From Paraspadella gotoi (taxonomy: Eukaryota; Chaetognatha), in NCBI GenBank assembly GCA_051294375.1, contig CM119264.1, forward strand, positions 15,969,245-16,033,244: a stretch of DNA of 64,000 nt, read 5' to 3'. The notes under the pieces were generated by a model, which ran no database searches, was not told where the DNA came from, and saw only the letters and a list, made by a program, of their open reading frames with translations. Shown here one piece after another: positions 33,412-42,800 of the stretch. Position 1 is the first letter of the stretch. Every line of letters starts with the position of its first letter. Made by a program: the position numbers and the translations under genes.

Positions 33412-34734
33412 GAGACGAATGGTCAAATTCCAATGCTCGATGTGCTTATAAAGCGCAGAGAGGGCGGCTCATTGGAATTTTCAGTATATCGCAAACCGAC
33501 CCACACTGACCAATATATTCCCTTCGATTCGCATGCTCCCTTGTCACACAAGCTCGCCACGGTCAGGTCCCTTACCAGGAGAGCTCAACTGATTCCGTCG
33601 ACCCCCGAGCTCCAGGCCGCCGAGCTTGAGCATGTCAAAAGAGCCTTGGCGCTCAATGGTTACCCTCTGTGGGCATTCGAGAAGGCCAGGTTTCGGCTGA
33701 ACCAAGCTGAGGGCAGTGGCCACCAAGGGGCTGCCCAAGTAACCGCTGACGCAAGCTCAACCTCCGCCCCCCAGGAGGAAGAGCGAGGCCTTGCTGCCGA
33801 AGTACCAACAGCGCCCACCACAGCGCAACCGGGAGATAAGCAGAAGCGTCTCAAGACCGTAGGTCACTTGTCCCTCCCCTACCACCAGGGGATCACTGAA
33901 GCTTTGGTGCGGGTGCTAGCAAAGCAGGGGATCTCCACTTCAGTGACGACCCGCGGCTCTTTACGTGAGCAATTGGTGAAACCGAAAGACAAAATCCCCA
34001 GACCGAAAACATCAGGAGCCGTCTATTGGGCGGCCTGTGCAGGGGCGGGCAACCAAGCCTGCACAGCAGCATACGTGGGTGAGACAGGGAAGTCTCTATC
34101 AGATCGGTTCCAACAGCACAAGAAGCCGTATAAAGACAGTCGAGGCCACTACCTGTCGGCCATAGCAGAACATTCGGCCAATACGGGCCATCTGTTTAGA
34201 GAAACTGACTGTCTCATGCTGTCCCATGACCAAAACTGGTTCTCAAGAGGTATTAGAGAGGCAATTTACATCAAAGCCCTCGAGCCCTCTCTGAACCGTG
34301 ATGGAGGACGATTCGAGCTCCCTCCAAGCTACGATTCGCTCATCAAGTTGGCGGTGGAACACCCTACACCACCCCAACCGCACGGTGATTCCCCTGTCCC
34401 CACTCAACGGGTCAGGCGGAGGCCTCTCAGCAGGCAATGGACGTCCGATGCCTCTCCTGAGCCTACAGCAACTTGGTGTGACCCTTCTCACACTGAGCGT
34501 CGACCAAAACGACGGCTGCAGGAGGAAGGAGAGGAGTCTGTATCACCTGCATCCAAGCAGGCAAGAACAGGCAATCGCCCACCTCACCGGCAGGTGAGAG
34601 GAGGGCAGTCGGCAGGCTTATCAGGCCAAAGAGATATTCGAGTGGCACTCGGCATCTTCCCAAGTGGATCACTACCCGATCCCAGGGTGTCGAACTCTAC
34701 AAAAATATCTTCTCAGCCTTTGACAGGTCAATGA
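33412..34734 (+). CDS. Penelope-like protein: reverse transcriptase tail plus GIY-YIG endonuclease
   Basis: The intact frame from the ATG at 33433 gives 433 residues, and homology-like sequence begins slightly upstream. Residues 1-50 are the end of the RT (PMLDVLIKRREGG, SVYRKPTHTDQYIPFDSHAP, then SHK and a VRSL..RA motif). The catalytic RT core (fingers, palm, DD motif) is missing. A Pro/Ala-rich linker follows. Residues about 197-310 carry a GIY-YIG nuclease with CTAAYVGETGKSLSDRFQQH (GIY-YIG core with the conserved Arg) and a downstream RGIREAIYIKALEPSLNRD, including the expected acidic residue. The C-terminal 110 residues are basic and unrecognised. Such nucleases nick target DNA for reverse transcription. 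This copy is dead for RT, but the endonuclease frame is unbroken, which suggests recent insertion. Confidence 0.85.
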   Translation, partial: ETNGQIPMLDVLIKRREGGSLEFSVYRKPTHTDQYIPFDSHAPLSHKLATVRSLTRRAQLIPSTPELQAAELEHVKRALALNGYPLWAFEKARFRLNQAEGSGHQGAAQVTADASSTSAPQEEERGLAAEVPTAPTTAQPGDKQKRLKTVGHLSLPYHQGITEALVRVLAKQGISTSVTTRGSLREQLVKPKDKIPRPKTSGAVYWAACAGAGNQACTAAYVGETGKSLSDRFQQHKKPYKDSRGHYLSAIAEHSANTGHLFRETDCLMLSHDQNWFSRGIREAIYIKALEPSLNRDGGRFELPPSYDSLIKLAVEHPTPPQPHGDSPVPTQRVRRRPLSRQWTSDASPEPTATWCDPSHTERRPKRRLQEEGEESVSPASKQARTGNRPPHRQVRGGQSAGLSGQRDIRVALGIFPSGSLPDPRVSNSTKISSQPLTGQ

Positions 34735-34969
34735 CCCGATCACATCGTCAACGTCCCCCATTTGCCGGCCGGGGGGGGGCCAGCTCAATTTGAGCTTCTT
34801 TCCTAACTTAATTTTAACTAAAATCTTTACTTACCTATCCCTCACCACTTATTCTTCAAATTTCACTTTCACTTATACTCCATTAGTTAAATCAACTATT
34901 TATTATTATTTGTTATTATTCATTTAGTTTACTGATTCATTTATCTTTGTTGTACATTTCAAAATGTAA

Positions 34970-35005
<36 letters not shown>

Positions 35006-35099
35006 CACCATTTCAAAATCAACTTATTTCCCCTTTCTCCTGTCCTTACCTTCACCTGTCCTGAATTCTGACCACTGTCCTTTCTCAATTCTTTGTTGG

Positions 35100-35143
<44 letters not shown>

Positions 35144-35179
35144 ATCCCCAACTTTATGATTGTGAAAAATACAACTGTC

Positions 35180-35230
35180 AAATGCTGATGAAGACTCGAA
35201 AAACAAGAGTCGAAACATGTCCAATATTTT
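35180..35230 (+). ncRNA. Hammerhead ribozyme-like motif in Penelope-like 3' end
   Basis: It contains in order CTGATGA, a stem GACTC/GAGTC with a nine-base loop, GAAA overlapping the self-complementary ACATGT (short stem III), and C as the base before cleavage. One extra A sits between the CTGATGA core and stem II in all copies here, and the outer stem I is weak in this copy, so activity is doubtful. Hammerhead motifs are known from Penelope-like elements. Confidence 0.5.
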
Positions 35231-35934
35231 GTAAATAAAAATCGTTGTAAAAAATACTAAAACTTTCGTTTTCGAATCTGCTAAGAATTTAATAATAATA
35301 ATTAATAAAAAAATTATTTAAAAAATTACTGCAAAGAAAGAATTTAAATTATTTAAAATTATTAATGAATATTTTTCTATATTTTTTAAAGTAATTTTTA
35401 GTCAACTATTCTTAACAGGAAATTTTGGTTTTATTCTTTCGGTTTCGTTACGTAAGTAGTATTAAAAAATAAATTTTGTTTTCAGAAACAAAACAAAAAC
35501 AGGAAATTTTAAATTTTTAGAACACAAGCTTGGAAAGCAGGGCAATTTTAGTGGTTAGTCTAATCTTACTTCATATACTCATAATAACAGACTTTTACAT
35601 AAAACTGATAATCATAATATTTGAAAAATATTTTTCTCTTCAACGAAACAAAGATTAAATAAAATTCTAAAAGTTAAAAGCTAAAAACTGAAAGCTAAAA
35701 ACTGAAAGCTAAATGTCATTAATTTGATAAATTCTTAGTATATACAAATTATACATATAGATAAGTGAAAAGGATCCATTCAATATCAGAATCAATGATT
35801 TAAGTATATTATGTTTGAATGATCAGGAAGAAAATTAAATACGATCTAATAAATATTACTAAATTTGAATACATATACAAATACATAGATTGGACGATTG
35901 GATCCTTTTTGTGTTTGAGGTGGTATAAATAACT

Positions 35935-36175
35935 GTCTGAAGAGACAGTAATTATTGTTGTGTTAGTGACAGAACCGTTCAATATAAGCAGTCCCTGAGC
36001 TTCGGATCAGGCTGTAATACCAGGTTACAGGCGGGTTAAGCGCTCCGTCCCTCTTAACTGCCAGACGACCACCGGGCTAGAACCCCGGACCTTTGGGTTG
36101 GGAGGCGAATGACTTGCCTCCGGCACCAATGGCCGCTGATTAACGGTTGGTGGATTTTAGTCCACCATATGTCTC
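35935..36175 (-). repeat. tRNA-derived SINE-like element, copy 1
   Basis: On the minus strand an A-box-like TGGTGCCGGAGGC and a B box GGTTCTAGCCC are spaced as in tRNA, followed by a tail with GTTACAGCCTGATCC and AGCTCAGGGACTGC. A near-identical copy follows at 36768, and an inverted one lies at 47572. Confidence 0.65.
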
Positions 36176-36767
36176 TATTAATTTGTTTAATTTTCTAATC
36201 ATAATCAAAAAACTACTTTCATTTATAAAAGAAAACAGAGAACTTTTGAGAGGGAAAACTTAACTTCCAAGATTTTAAAGAATTGCTTTTGTTTTATAAA
36301 TTTTTTAAATCAAACCTGTCAATTAATTATAAAATTAATCAAAACCTATTGTCTGTAAATAATGATAGATTGCTTTGTTAATTTTTCAATTTTTCAAAAG
36401 TGAGTGAACAAATTATGATTAAAAACAATATGAATAATGATACATTTAATTGTTAACAACAATGATGAAGGCTAACAATTAGTTGGAAAATGTCCGTTTT
36501 TATGTAAAAACATTATGTCGTTATTGTTAACCATTAAAAAGTTATTATTTCGTCTCTAAATCAAACAACAAATGAAAATAAATAATACAAGGACTAAAAC
36601 TAAAAAAAAATCTGAGATAATTTTTATAATTGAAAAAAAAGGTTGACTATGGATGCTCAAACCCTCATTCATCCTTAATTATTGGCCTATTAATAGTTTT
36701 AAAAAATGAAACTATAGTACATAGGAAAAATGGCTTTTATATTATAATAATAGTTTCAGAAGAAGGT

Positions 36768-37000
36768 GAAGAGACAGTTATTATTGTTATGTGCTAGTAA
36801 CAGAACCTTTCAATATAAGCAGTCCCTGAGCTTTGGATCAGGCTGTAACACCGTGTTACAGGCGGGTTAAGCGCCCCGTCCCTCTTAACTGCTAGGCGGC
36901 CACCGGGCTAGAACCCTGGACCTATGGGTTGAGAGGCGAATGACTTGCCTCCGGCACCAATGACCGCTGATGAACGGTTGGTGGATTTCAGTCCACCATA
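36768..37000 (-). repeat. tRNA-derived SINE-like element, copy 2
   Basis: It has the same layout as 35935-36175 with scattered substitutions (AACCCTGGACC for AACCCCGGACC). Both start within AAGAGACAGT and end in GTCCACCAT. Confidence 0.65.
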
Positions 37001-37260
37001 AAGGGGATAAAATTGTAATCAAATCATATCTGTTTAAAGCATTTATGTTTTTGTATAAACATTGTCATTGTTAAAAAAATTTCATCTTTTATTAAATATT
37101 AATTATATTTATTGTTATTTATCATTTGACTACATAAGATCATATTTTATATTAATTTCTCTTTAAATATATGTTCAGACTGAATTTCAGTACAGCTAAA
37201 CAAAAAATAGCGATTAATTTCTAAAATGTTTTCCTATCATTTAAGTAAACAGACAGGGAT
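37000..37260. other. AT-rich DNA, nothing recognised
   Basis: No gene or repeat was identified. Confidence 0.4.
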
Positions 37261-37760
37261 TTCAATATGAAACCAAAGTGGAATTTTATTCTCAGAAAAT
37301 AGACAAGAGAAGACGGTGTCAATTTTCAAACAGAGTGAATCAAAGCAGAAACAGAGGCTATTTATAATGGGCAAGTAGACGAAGCCAGATTCCTCTTCCG
37401 GAATCCTCCTCTTCCTCTTCTGGAACCTTCTTTTCCTCTTCCGGAAACTATTGTTCCTTTTCTGGATTTGGCTTCCAAAATCCCGTTCGAAATCATTCCA
37501 GAATCTTCTTCCTCTTCCGGAATCCTCTTCCTTAATCCTTTCCTCTGTTTCCGGGTTTCATTCATCTGTGATGCTATAAAAAACAGAAAAAAACTATTAA
37601 AAATCACAACATGCAGCTACTAAAAACTCATAAAATTATTAAGCATTATGAAGTTATTAATAAAACATAGAAAATATTATTAATAATACATATGTTATTA
37701 AAAAAACTTACTTAACTCATCGTCAGATTTCACAGGGAAAAGATGCTCTTTTTATGAAAA
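37260..37760 (-). repeat. Possible solo LTR with TTCCGGAA-rich U3
   Basis: On the minus strand a tract of repeated GGAAGAGGAATTCCGGAAG-like words (37380-37560) is followed by TATAAATAG (near 37370) and, about 75 bp on, AATAAA (near 37290). This spacing fits an LTR promoter and polyadenylation site. The charged 81-codon frame over the tract is likely compositional. Terminal TG...CA and a target duplication were not established. Confidence 0.3.
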
Positions 37761-38099
37761 ATTCGCGAATATCCGCCAGGTTCGCTAGTATCTTTTGTTC
37801 TATTTGACCGGCTTGACCGGTCTTTAACATTAAAAAGATACGAAATGACGTATTCGATCTCGGGATCTCTTATGTTCGATGCATTAAACTTAAATATTTT
37901 TATACGAAAATTATTTATTTATACGTCTGATTAAGTGTGCAAACGTTTTTTATGAAACTCGATGTCTGTATATTACTAACTTTTGGGTCTACGAGAAGTT
38001 TGGCGACTTATTCAGTGATTGAGTAGGAAATAAAGTTTTGATGGAATCGTCCAGATGGAAATGAGTAAAAATAGAAAAACTATTTTATACGTGAAATTA

Positions 38100-38235
38100 G
38101 TACAACCAATATAAAAATTATCCATTCATTTAATAAATGAACAGACTTTGGTAGTTTAAGGCCTCCATCACTCTTAAAAGATAATGACATAGCAGTTCCA
38201 TGCAAGCTTTCAATGTCATATGATAAGAACGATAA
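38100..38235 (-). repeat. R-family repeat fragment
   Basis: On the minus strand TTGAAAGCTTGCATGG, GCTATGTCATTATCTTTTAA, GGAGGCCTTAAAC and ATGGATAATTTTTATATTGG occur in the same order as in 43930-44475. Confidence 0.5.
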
Positions 38236-38239
38236 AAAC

Positions 38240-38570
38240 CTTATTTTTCATGACAAAAAAAAAAATTTAAAATTTTAAAATGCAAAAGAACGCATTTGGA
38301 TTCCTTGCAAAAAGTTTCTAAAAGAAAGTATAATTCTTTTTTGAAAAACATTTCATTAAGTTGGTCAAAAATATAAAAAACTATATTTAAGATGCCGATT
38401 TTTAATTTCCAGTTTAAAAATATAGTTTTTTGTAATTTTAACTTACTTAATGACATAATTTTTGAAAAAGATTTATATTTTCTTTTAACAACTTTTTATG
38501 AGGAATCTGAATCTGTTCTCAGAATTTTGAAAAAACCATTTTGAAATTTTAACATTATATAAGGCTAGTA
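38240..38570. repeat. AT-rich MITE-like relic
   Basis: It shares the partly self-complementary interior (GGATTCCTTGCAAAAAGTTT, TTCATTAAGTTGGTCAAAA) seen at 1560-1800, 3840-4140, 44990-45260 and 52400-52640. Confidence 0.4.
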
Positions 38571-38929
38571 CAAAAAGGCTATACAAAATAAGCTGACTGG
38601 GTTACAAGAAAATAAAAAAAAAACAAAAAAAAACTACAGATAAGTATTCACTAATATGATAGTTTGGCTTCAAGTTTGGCTTACAGATTAAGAAATATAA
38701 TAAAAATTTACATGGGTAAGCTTCGCCACGTTAACTTGCACCGTATCTACACATAATATTATATTTATTTAAAAAATTGGATAGATAAATTGAAATGAAA
38801 TTTTGTGTATAGGTACTGGGTAGGAAAGTGGAAATGAGTGGAAAAGAGTTTAAAATATAAAACCAAAAGACACATTTATTTCAATTTTTAAAAGTTTCTC
38901 TCTATCTCTCTCTGGTATAATTGATTGAA

Positions 38930-39185
38930 AGATTGATTGATTGACCAAATTATGCCAGTTAAGCAAATTATGTCTGTTGAGCAAATTATGTCACTTGACC
39001 AAATTATACCAGTTGACCACATTTTGCAAGTTGAAAAAAATATGCCAGTTAACCAAATTATGCCAGTTGACCAAATAAAGCAGGTTGATTAAATTATGCA
39101 AGTTGATTAAATTATGCCAGTCGATTTAATTATGCATTTGCAAGTTGATTAAATTATGAAAGTTGACCAAATTATGCAAGTTAGT
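38930..39185. repeat. 18-bp minisatellite (ATTATGCCAGTTGACCAA)
   Basis: About 14 imperfect units lie head to tail. In the plus frame the first units encode a hexapeptide repeat of the form IMPVDQ for about 50 residues before a stop. A related array is at 47280-47400. Confidence 0.75.
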
Positions 39186-39199
39186 ATTGGCACAGCTAC

Positions 39200-39332
39200 T
39201 GGTAATGATTGATAGATCAATTGATTTATAGATTTTTTCATAGATTTATTAAGAAGTCTGTTATGATTTGTATAATCACAAATTGAGAGACTAGGCAGAT
39301 CCGACATTGTTTGCTCAAACTTGTTTTTCTCC
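39200..39332 (-). mobile_element. HINE-type element, 5' end fragment
   Basis: On the minus strand it starts CAAGTTTGAGCAAACAATGT, then CGGATCTGCC. Only about 130 bp can be assigned. Confidence 0.6.
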
Positions 39333-39614
39333 AATTTTATCGTTTCTTCCAACGGAAATTCCATCATAACTGTTTCGATCGTTCCTTAAGTTAAGACTAA
39401 GTCTCGATTAGTGACACTGATACGCCTAGCAATCGCATCCATCTAAATCTGAAAACACAAAATTCATTTGAGAAGGCAGAAGATATCTTGAAAGAAATAA
39501 GTCATAAATGAAACGAAAACAAAAATGAGAGAGAGAGATAGAGAGAAAATTCGAGTGGTGTCAAAGACAATTCAGCCCACCCTACGCTCTTCAACAAGAA
39601 CTTGCTTTAAAGTT

Positions 39615-39829
39615 TTAATCAGCAATCATGGGAAACGGTGCTGGATTAAGGCGCGCGGCGTTTTTGACGAGGATTTTGTCGTACGTGAATGGGTGAAGAG
39701 AAACGCCGAAAGGGATGGCGACTCCCTGAACGCGGTGAAGACGCCCGTAGGACGGGGAGTCGATGAGATGAATCGAAGTGAGGTTGAAGCGGCCGGGTTG
39801 GAAGAAGCGCGTAGACGCGATCATTGGGC
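39615..39829 (-). CDS. MRPL39: MRPL39 exon 4
   Basis: The acceptor is TTGTCTCACAAG at 39830. It encodes GPMIASTRFFQPGRFNLTSI and RLHRVQGVAIPFGVSLHPF and ends in TAA at 39615-39617. Confidence 0.85.
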
Positions 39830-42800
39830 CTTGTGAGACAACAAAAAAAATTAATCACGATAACATCGTACAAAAATTCATTGGTCCTTCCGTCCCTAAG
39901 TTGACGTCGATGTGGATAAGGCTGCCAAGTGCCCACTCAGCAGCACTGGAACGGGTCCTGGGCTTGGAACCAGGCTTAGGGGTTTCCCAGGCCCCCAAGG
40001 CGGTTTACGGCTATCCTCACGCTTCCCGCAGGGGAGGTACCAGGTTGGGATTGAACCCGGTACCTAGTGGTCATGAGCAGATGGCTTTACTCAATGAGCC
40101 ACAGGGTCACAAGTGAAGGTGTCATGCTTATAAACGGGGTGAACTTGGGCAATGCCCGACTACATATATTTTTTTAATGTTAGTTTGTTGTATTGATACA
40201 CTGATGCACACTAATTAGTAGTACAACAATTAAATTACCCAAAGAAATGTCGATGTGATCCTTCAAACGATATAAAGTCACTGTCCCCACCGACCCCGCC
40301 ATATTGTCATAAGGAGCCTCGGGCTTAACGGCTCCCTCTGCGCGGGAAGAAGCCATCCTGCGCGATTTTTCCGCGATGGCGGGAATTTGAGAAACTTTAA
40401 AAGGGTCGTTGGCAAAAATGTCAGCGGCGACGGACTCGGAGACCTCGAGACGCTCGAATCTAGCATCTTCCCAGTGAAGTCGACCGGCTTGAGCGCTGGC
40501 AGAAAGACAGTGGTTGGAAGGAATTGCGTTCACGATCTTTGGATTTTTTTTTTTACATGGTGACAATTTTAAACCCGCCGCTAAAAAACGCTGCCATTTG
40601 AAAACCTTAAAAGATTTTTTTAATGTTAAATACTAATTTAAAAATAAAAATGACAATTATTTATTTGTACGAATTATAAATGAATCGATTTTGATATGCC
40701 CAAGCAGATAGAGGGTAGGATTTCACCGGATTCCCCCATTTCTCTTCCAAAATGTCGCTCGAGAGTCGAGACACCTTTTCTTCTTCCTCTTCCGCCTCTT
40801 TTCCTCCCTTTCCCTTCCAACTCATCGAGCGACGACAGAAGGAGCAAAGAGAGAGATTTTAGTTCTGTCTTCTGGTTAAAACTTAGCATACTGTGTGCCC
40901 GATCTGGCATAATTTAAGACAGTTCAGGTTCTGGCATGTAGCATACAATCTGGCATATTCCAAATATGAAAAAAAATTTAAGTTTTCTGATTTACCGCAT
41001 TGGACAAAGTATGAAAAACACTTCCTTTGGCAATATAAATCTGTATTAAATATGCTATTTGCTTATTTTATTATTTACTTTGATAACAATTGTTTGAGAA
41101 CAGGAACGGATTGTTAGCATTTAAACAATAAAGCCAAAGTATTTGGTTAATACCGATTTTCCTCTAAGATGCTTGAGTAGTTCTGCAATACAAGTAATAG
41201 TATGTTGAAGTAACTTTACAAGTGCAAGATACGAATGGCATCAGTTGATTGGTTGGTCTATTTAAAAATTACTTCTGCAACAGAAGTAATACCGGTAATA
41301 TGGCAAAAAGTATTTTTGTCTTTTTTTGTTCTTCTGTCTAAATGATTTTTCATAGGCTCTAATAACAATCATTTCTCCATACTCCCATAACAGTTTTGCA
41401 TTAAATTAGCTTTAGGATAATTCAAAGATTAAAGAAAATTTAAATTTCTTAAAAAAATTTCTAAACATTTTTATATATTATTAAATATTAAAATGCTTCC
41501 ATGCATGAGGAAAATTAATTTAATCAAAATCTAACATCATAAGTAAATATTATATATTATTTGTGCTAAAGCTCAATTTGAGCTCCATCTTATTTCTTAA
41601 ATTTCACTTTTTCAGTCACTTTGCTATCTCTCATTAAATGTAATTTTTCAAACTTTTTTTTTTGGTTATTTTTTTTTTTCTGTCCATTTATTTTTCTGTA
41701 CATTTATTATTTAGTTAATTGTTAAAATCACTACTATTTACTATTTAGTCTGTGCTATGTATAACAGAGATGTAAAAATTTGAAAATGTATAATTTACTC
41801 ACCCTCTCTCTCTCTGTGTCTCTCTTTCTCTCTATCAAGTTTTACTTCCTTTTCACAACTAACTCAATCTGTCCCTAACTTCAACCTGTGACCACTATTC
41901 TATCTCACCTCTGGGTTGGAAAACTTTCACCCTCTCTCTCTCTCTCTCACACTCTTCTTTAGCACAAATATTTCAAATAATTTTAAAATTATAAACGCCG
42001 AAAAAAACATGTCAAAATTACTGTAGTGGTACATAATAACATGTATTAACAATAATGCATAACAGAGAGAGACGTTAATGATAAAAGGTTGTGAGAAGAG
42101 ACTGACGAGAGAGAGAGAGAGCCAATGACCAAGTAAAGAGAGAGAGAAAGAGAGAGTGAGAGAGAGAGTGAGACTGGTCAGTAACCGGCTTCTCTCGCGA
42201 CCCTACAACATAGTGACCAACTAGTGTCAACCCCGTGGTGGCGAAACCTTCGTCGCCATATTACATATATTTTGTTTGCTACAGCAACAAAGTATAAAAA
42301 CACTTAAATTAAAAAAAGAAAACAGTGAGTTGGAAGATGAAAGCCCATTTTCAAAGCCAACTTTCTCCACTCATTAACTGATCAATATAAAATTTATTCA
42401 CAAATGATTTTAGTATCTTTTACTACTTTTAAAATTTAAAATTCATGAAATAAGCACTGGTTTGCAAATGGCAGCGTTTTTCTAGCGACGGTTTTGTAAT
42501 TGTTCCCATGTATTTTACCTTAAACATTTTAATTCTTCGTTCGTCGGAGACCAGTCTCCCAGTTCTTTCCCCAGGTCCACATCGTAAACAAAACTACCGG
42601 TAGACGGATTCGGAGGTGGGAAACTGCACAGGCGCACTCGAGAAGAAAGCTCGTCTTTGAAAGAATTCTCCAACAGCATGCCCAGCACGAAGGAACATGA
42701 ACGCCAGAAAGTCAGGTTACAAATGCTTGGTTCTTCTTCGTGAAAGTGACGCAATTCCAACCCGCCGCCAAAATCCAAGGGACGATGCATGTCCCATGGT

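Larger units (their letters stand above)
33410..35262 (+). mobile_element. Penelope-like retroelement, 5' truncated
   Basis: The 5' limit is where the reverse transcriptase tail begins (in-frame stop at 33409). The unit comprises the tail and GIY-YIG coding region, then a G-run with CCAGCTCAATTTGAGC, two TC microsatellites around CAATTCTTTGTTGGAATCTC, and a hammerhead-like motif (35180-35230) close to the 3' end. The same 3' region recurs at 10470, 11272, 11792 and 41570. Confidence 0.75.
40556..42510. mobile_element. TA-flanked inverted-repeat element W' filling MRPL39 intron 2
   Basis: The terminal repeats are CATGGTGACAATTTTAAAC on the left and GTAATTGTTCCCATG on the right, continuing inwards with matching AACGCTGCCATTTG and CAAATGGCAGCGTT. 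TA flanks both ends (40554-40555, 42511-42512). It belongs to the same family as 55153-56043. Unrelated insertions lie inside, including Penelope-like 3' sequence and the GGTCAACCCCGT repeat. Confidence 0.65.

Noticed and set aside
33544-34672. Minus-strand and alternate-frame open frames over the Penelope-like coding region
   Set aside because: They are shadows of the RT-tail/GIY-YIG frame.
38900-39190. CRISPR-like array of short repeats
   Set aside because: Units are contiguous 18-bp tandem copies without unique spacers, in a eukaryotic context.
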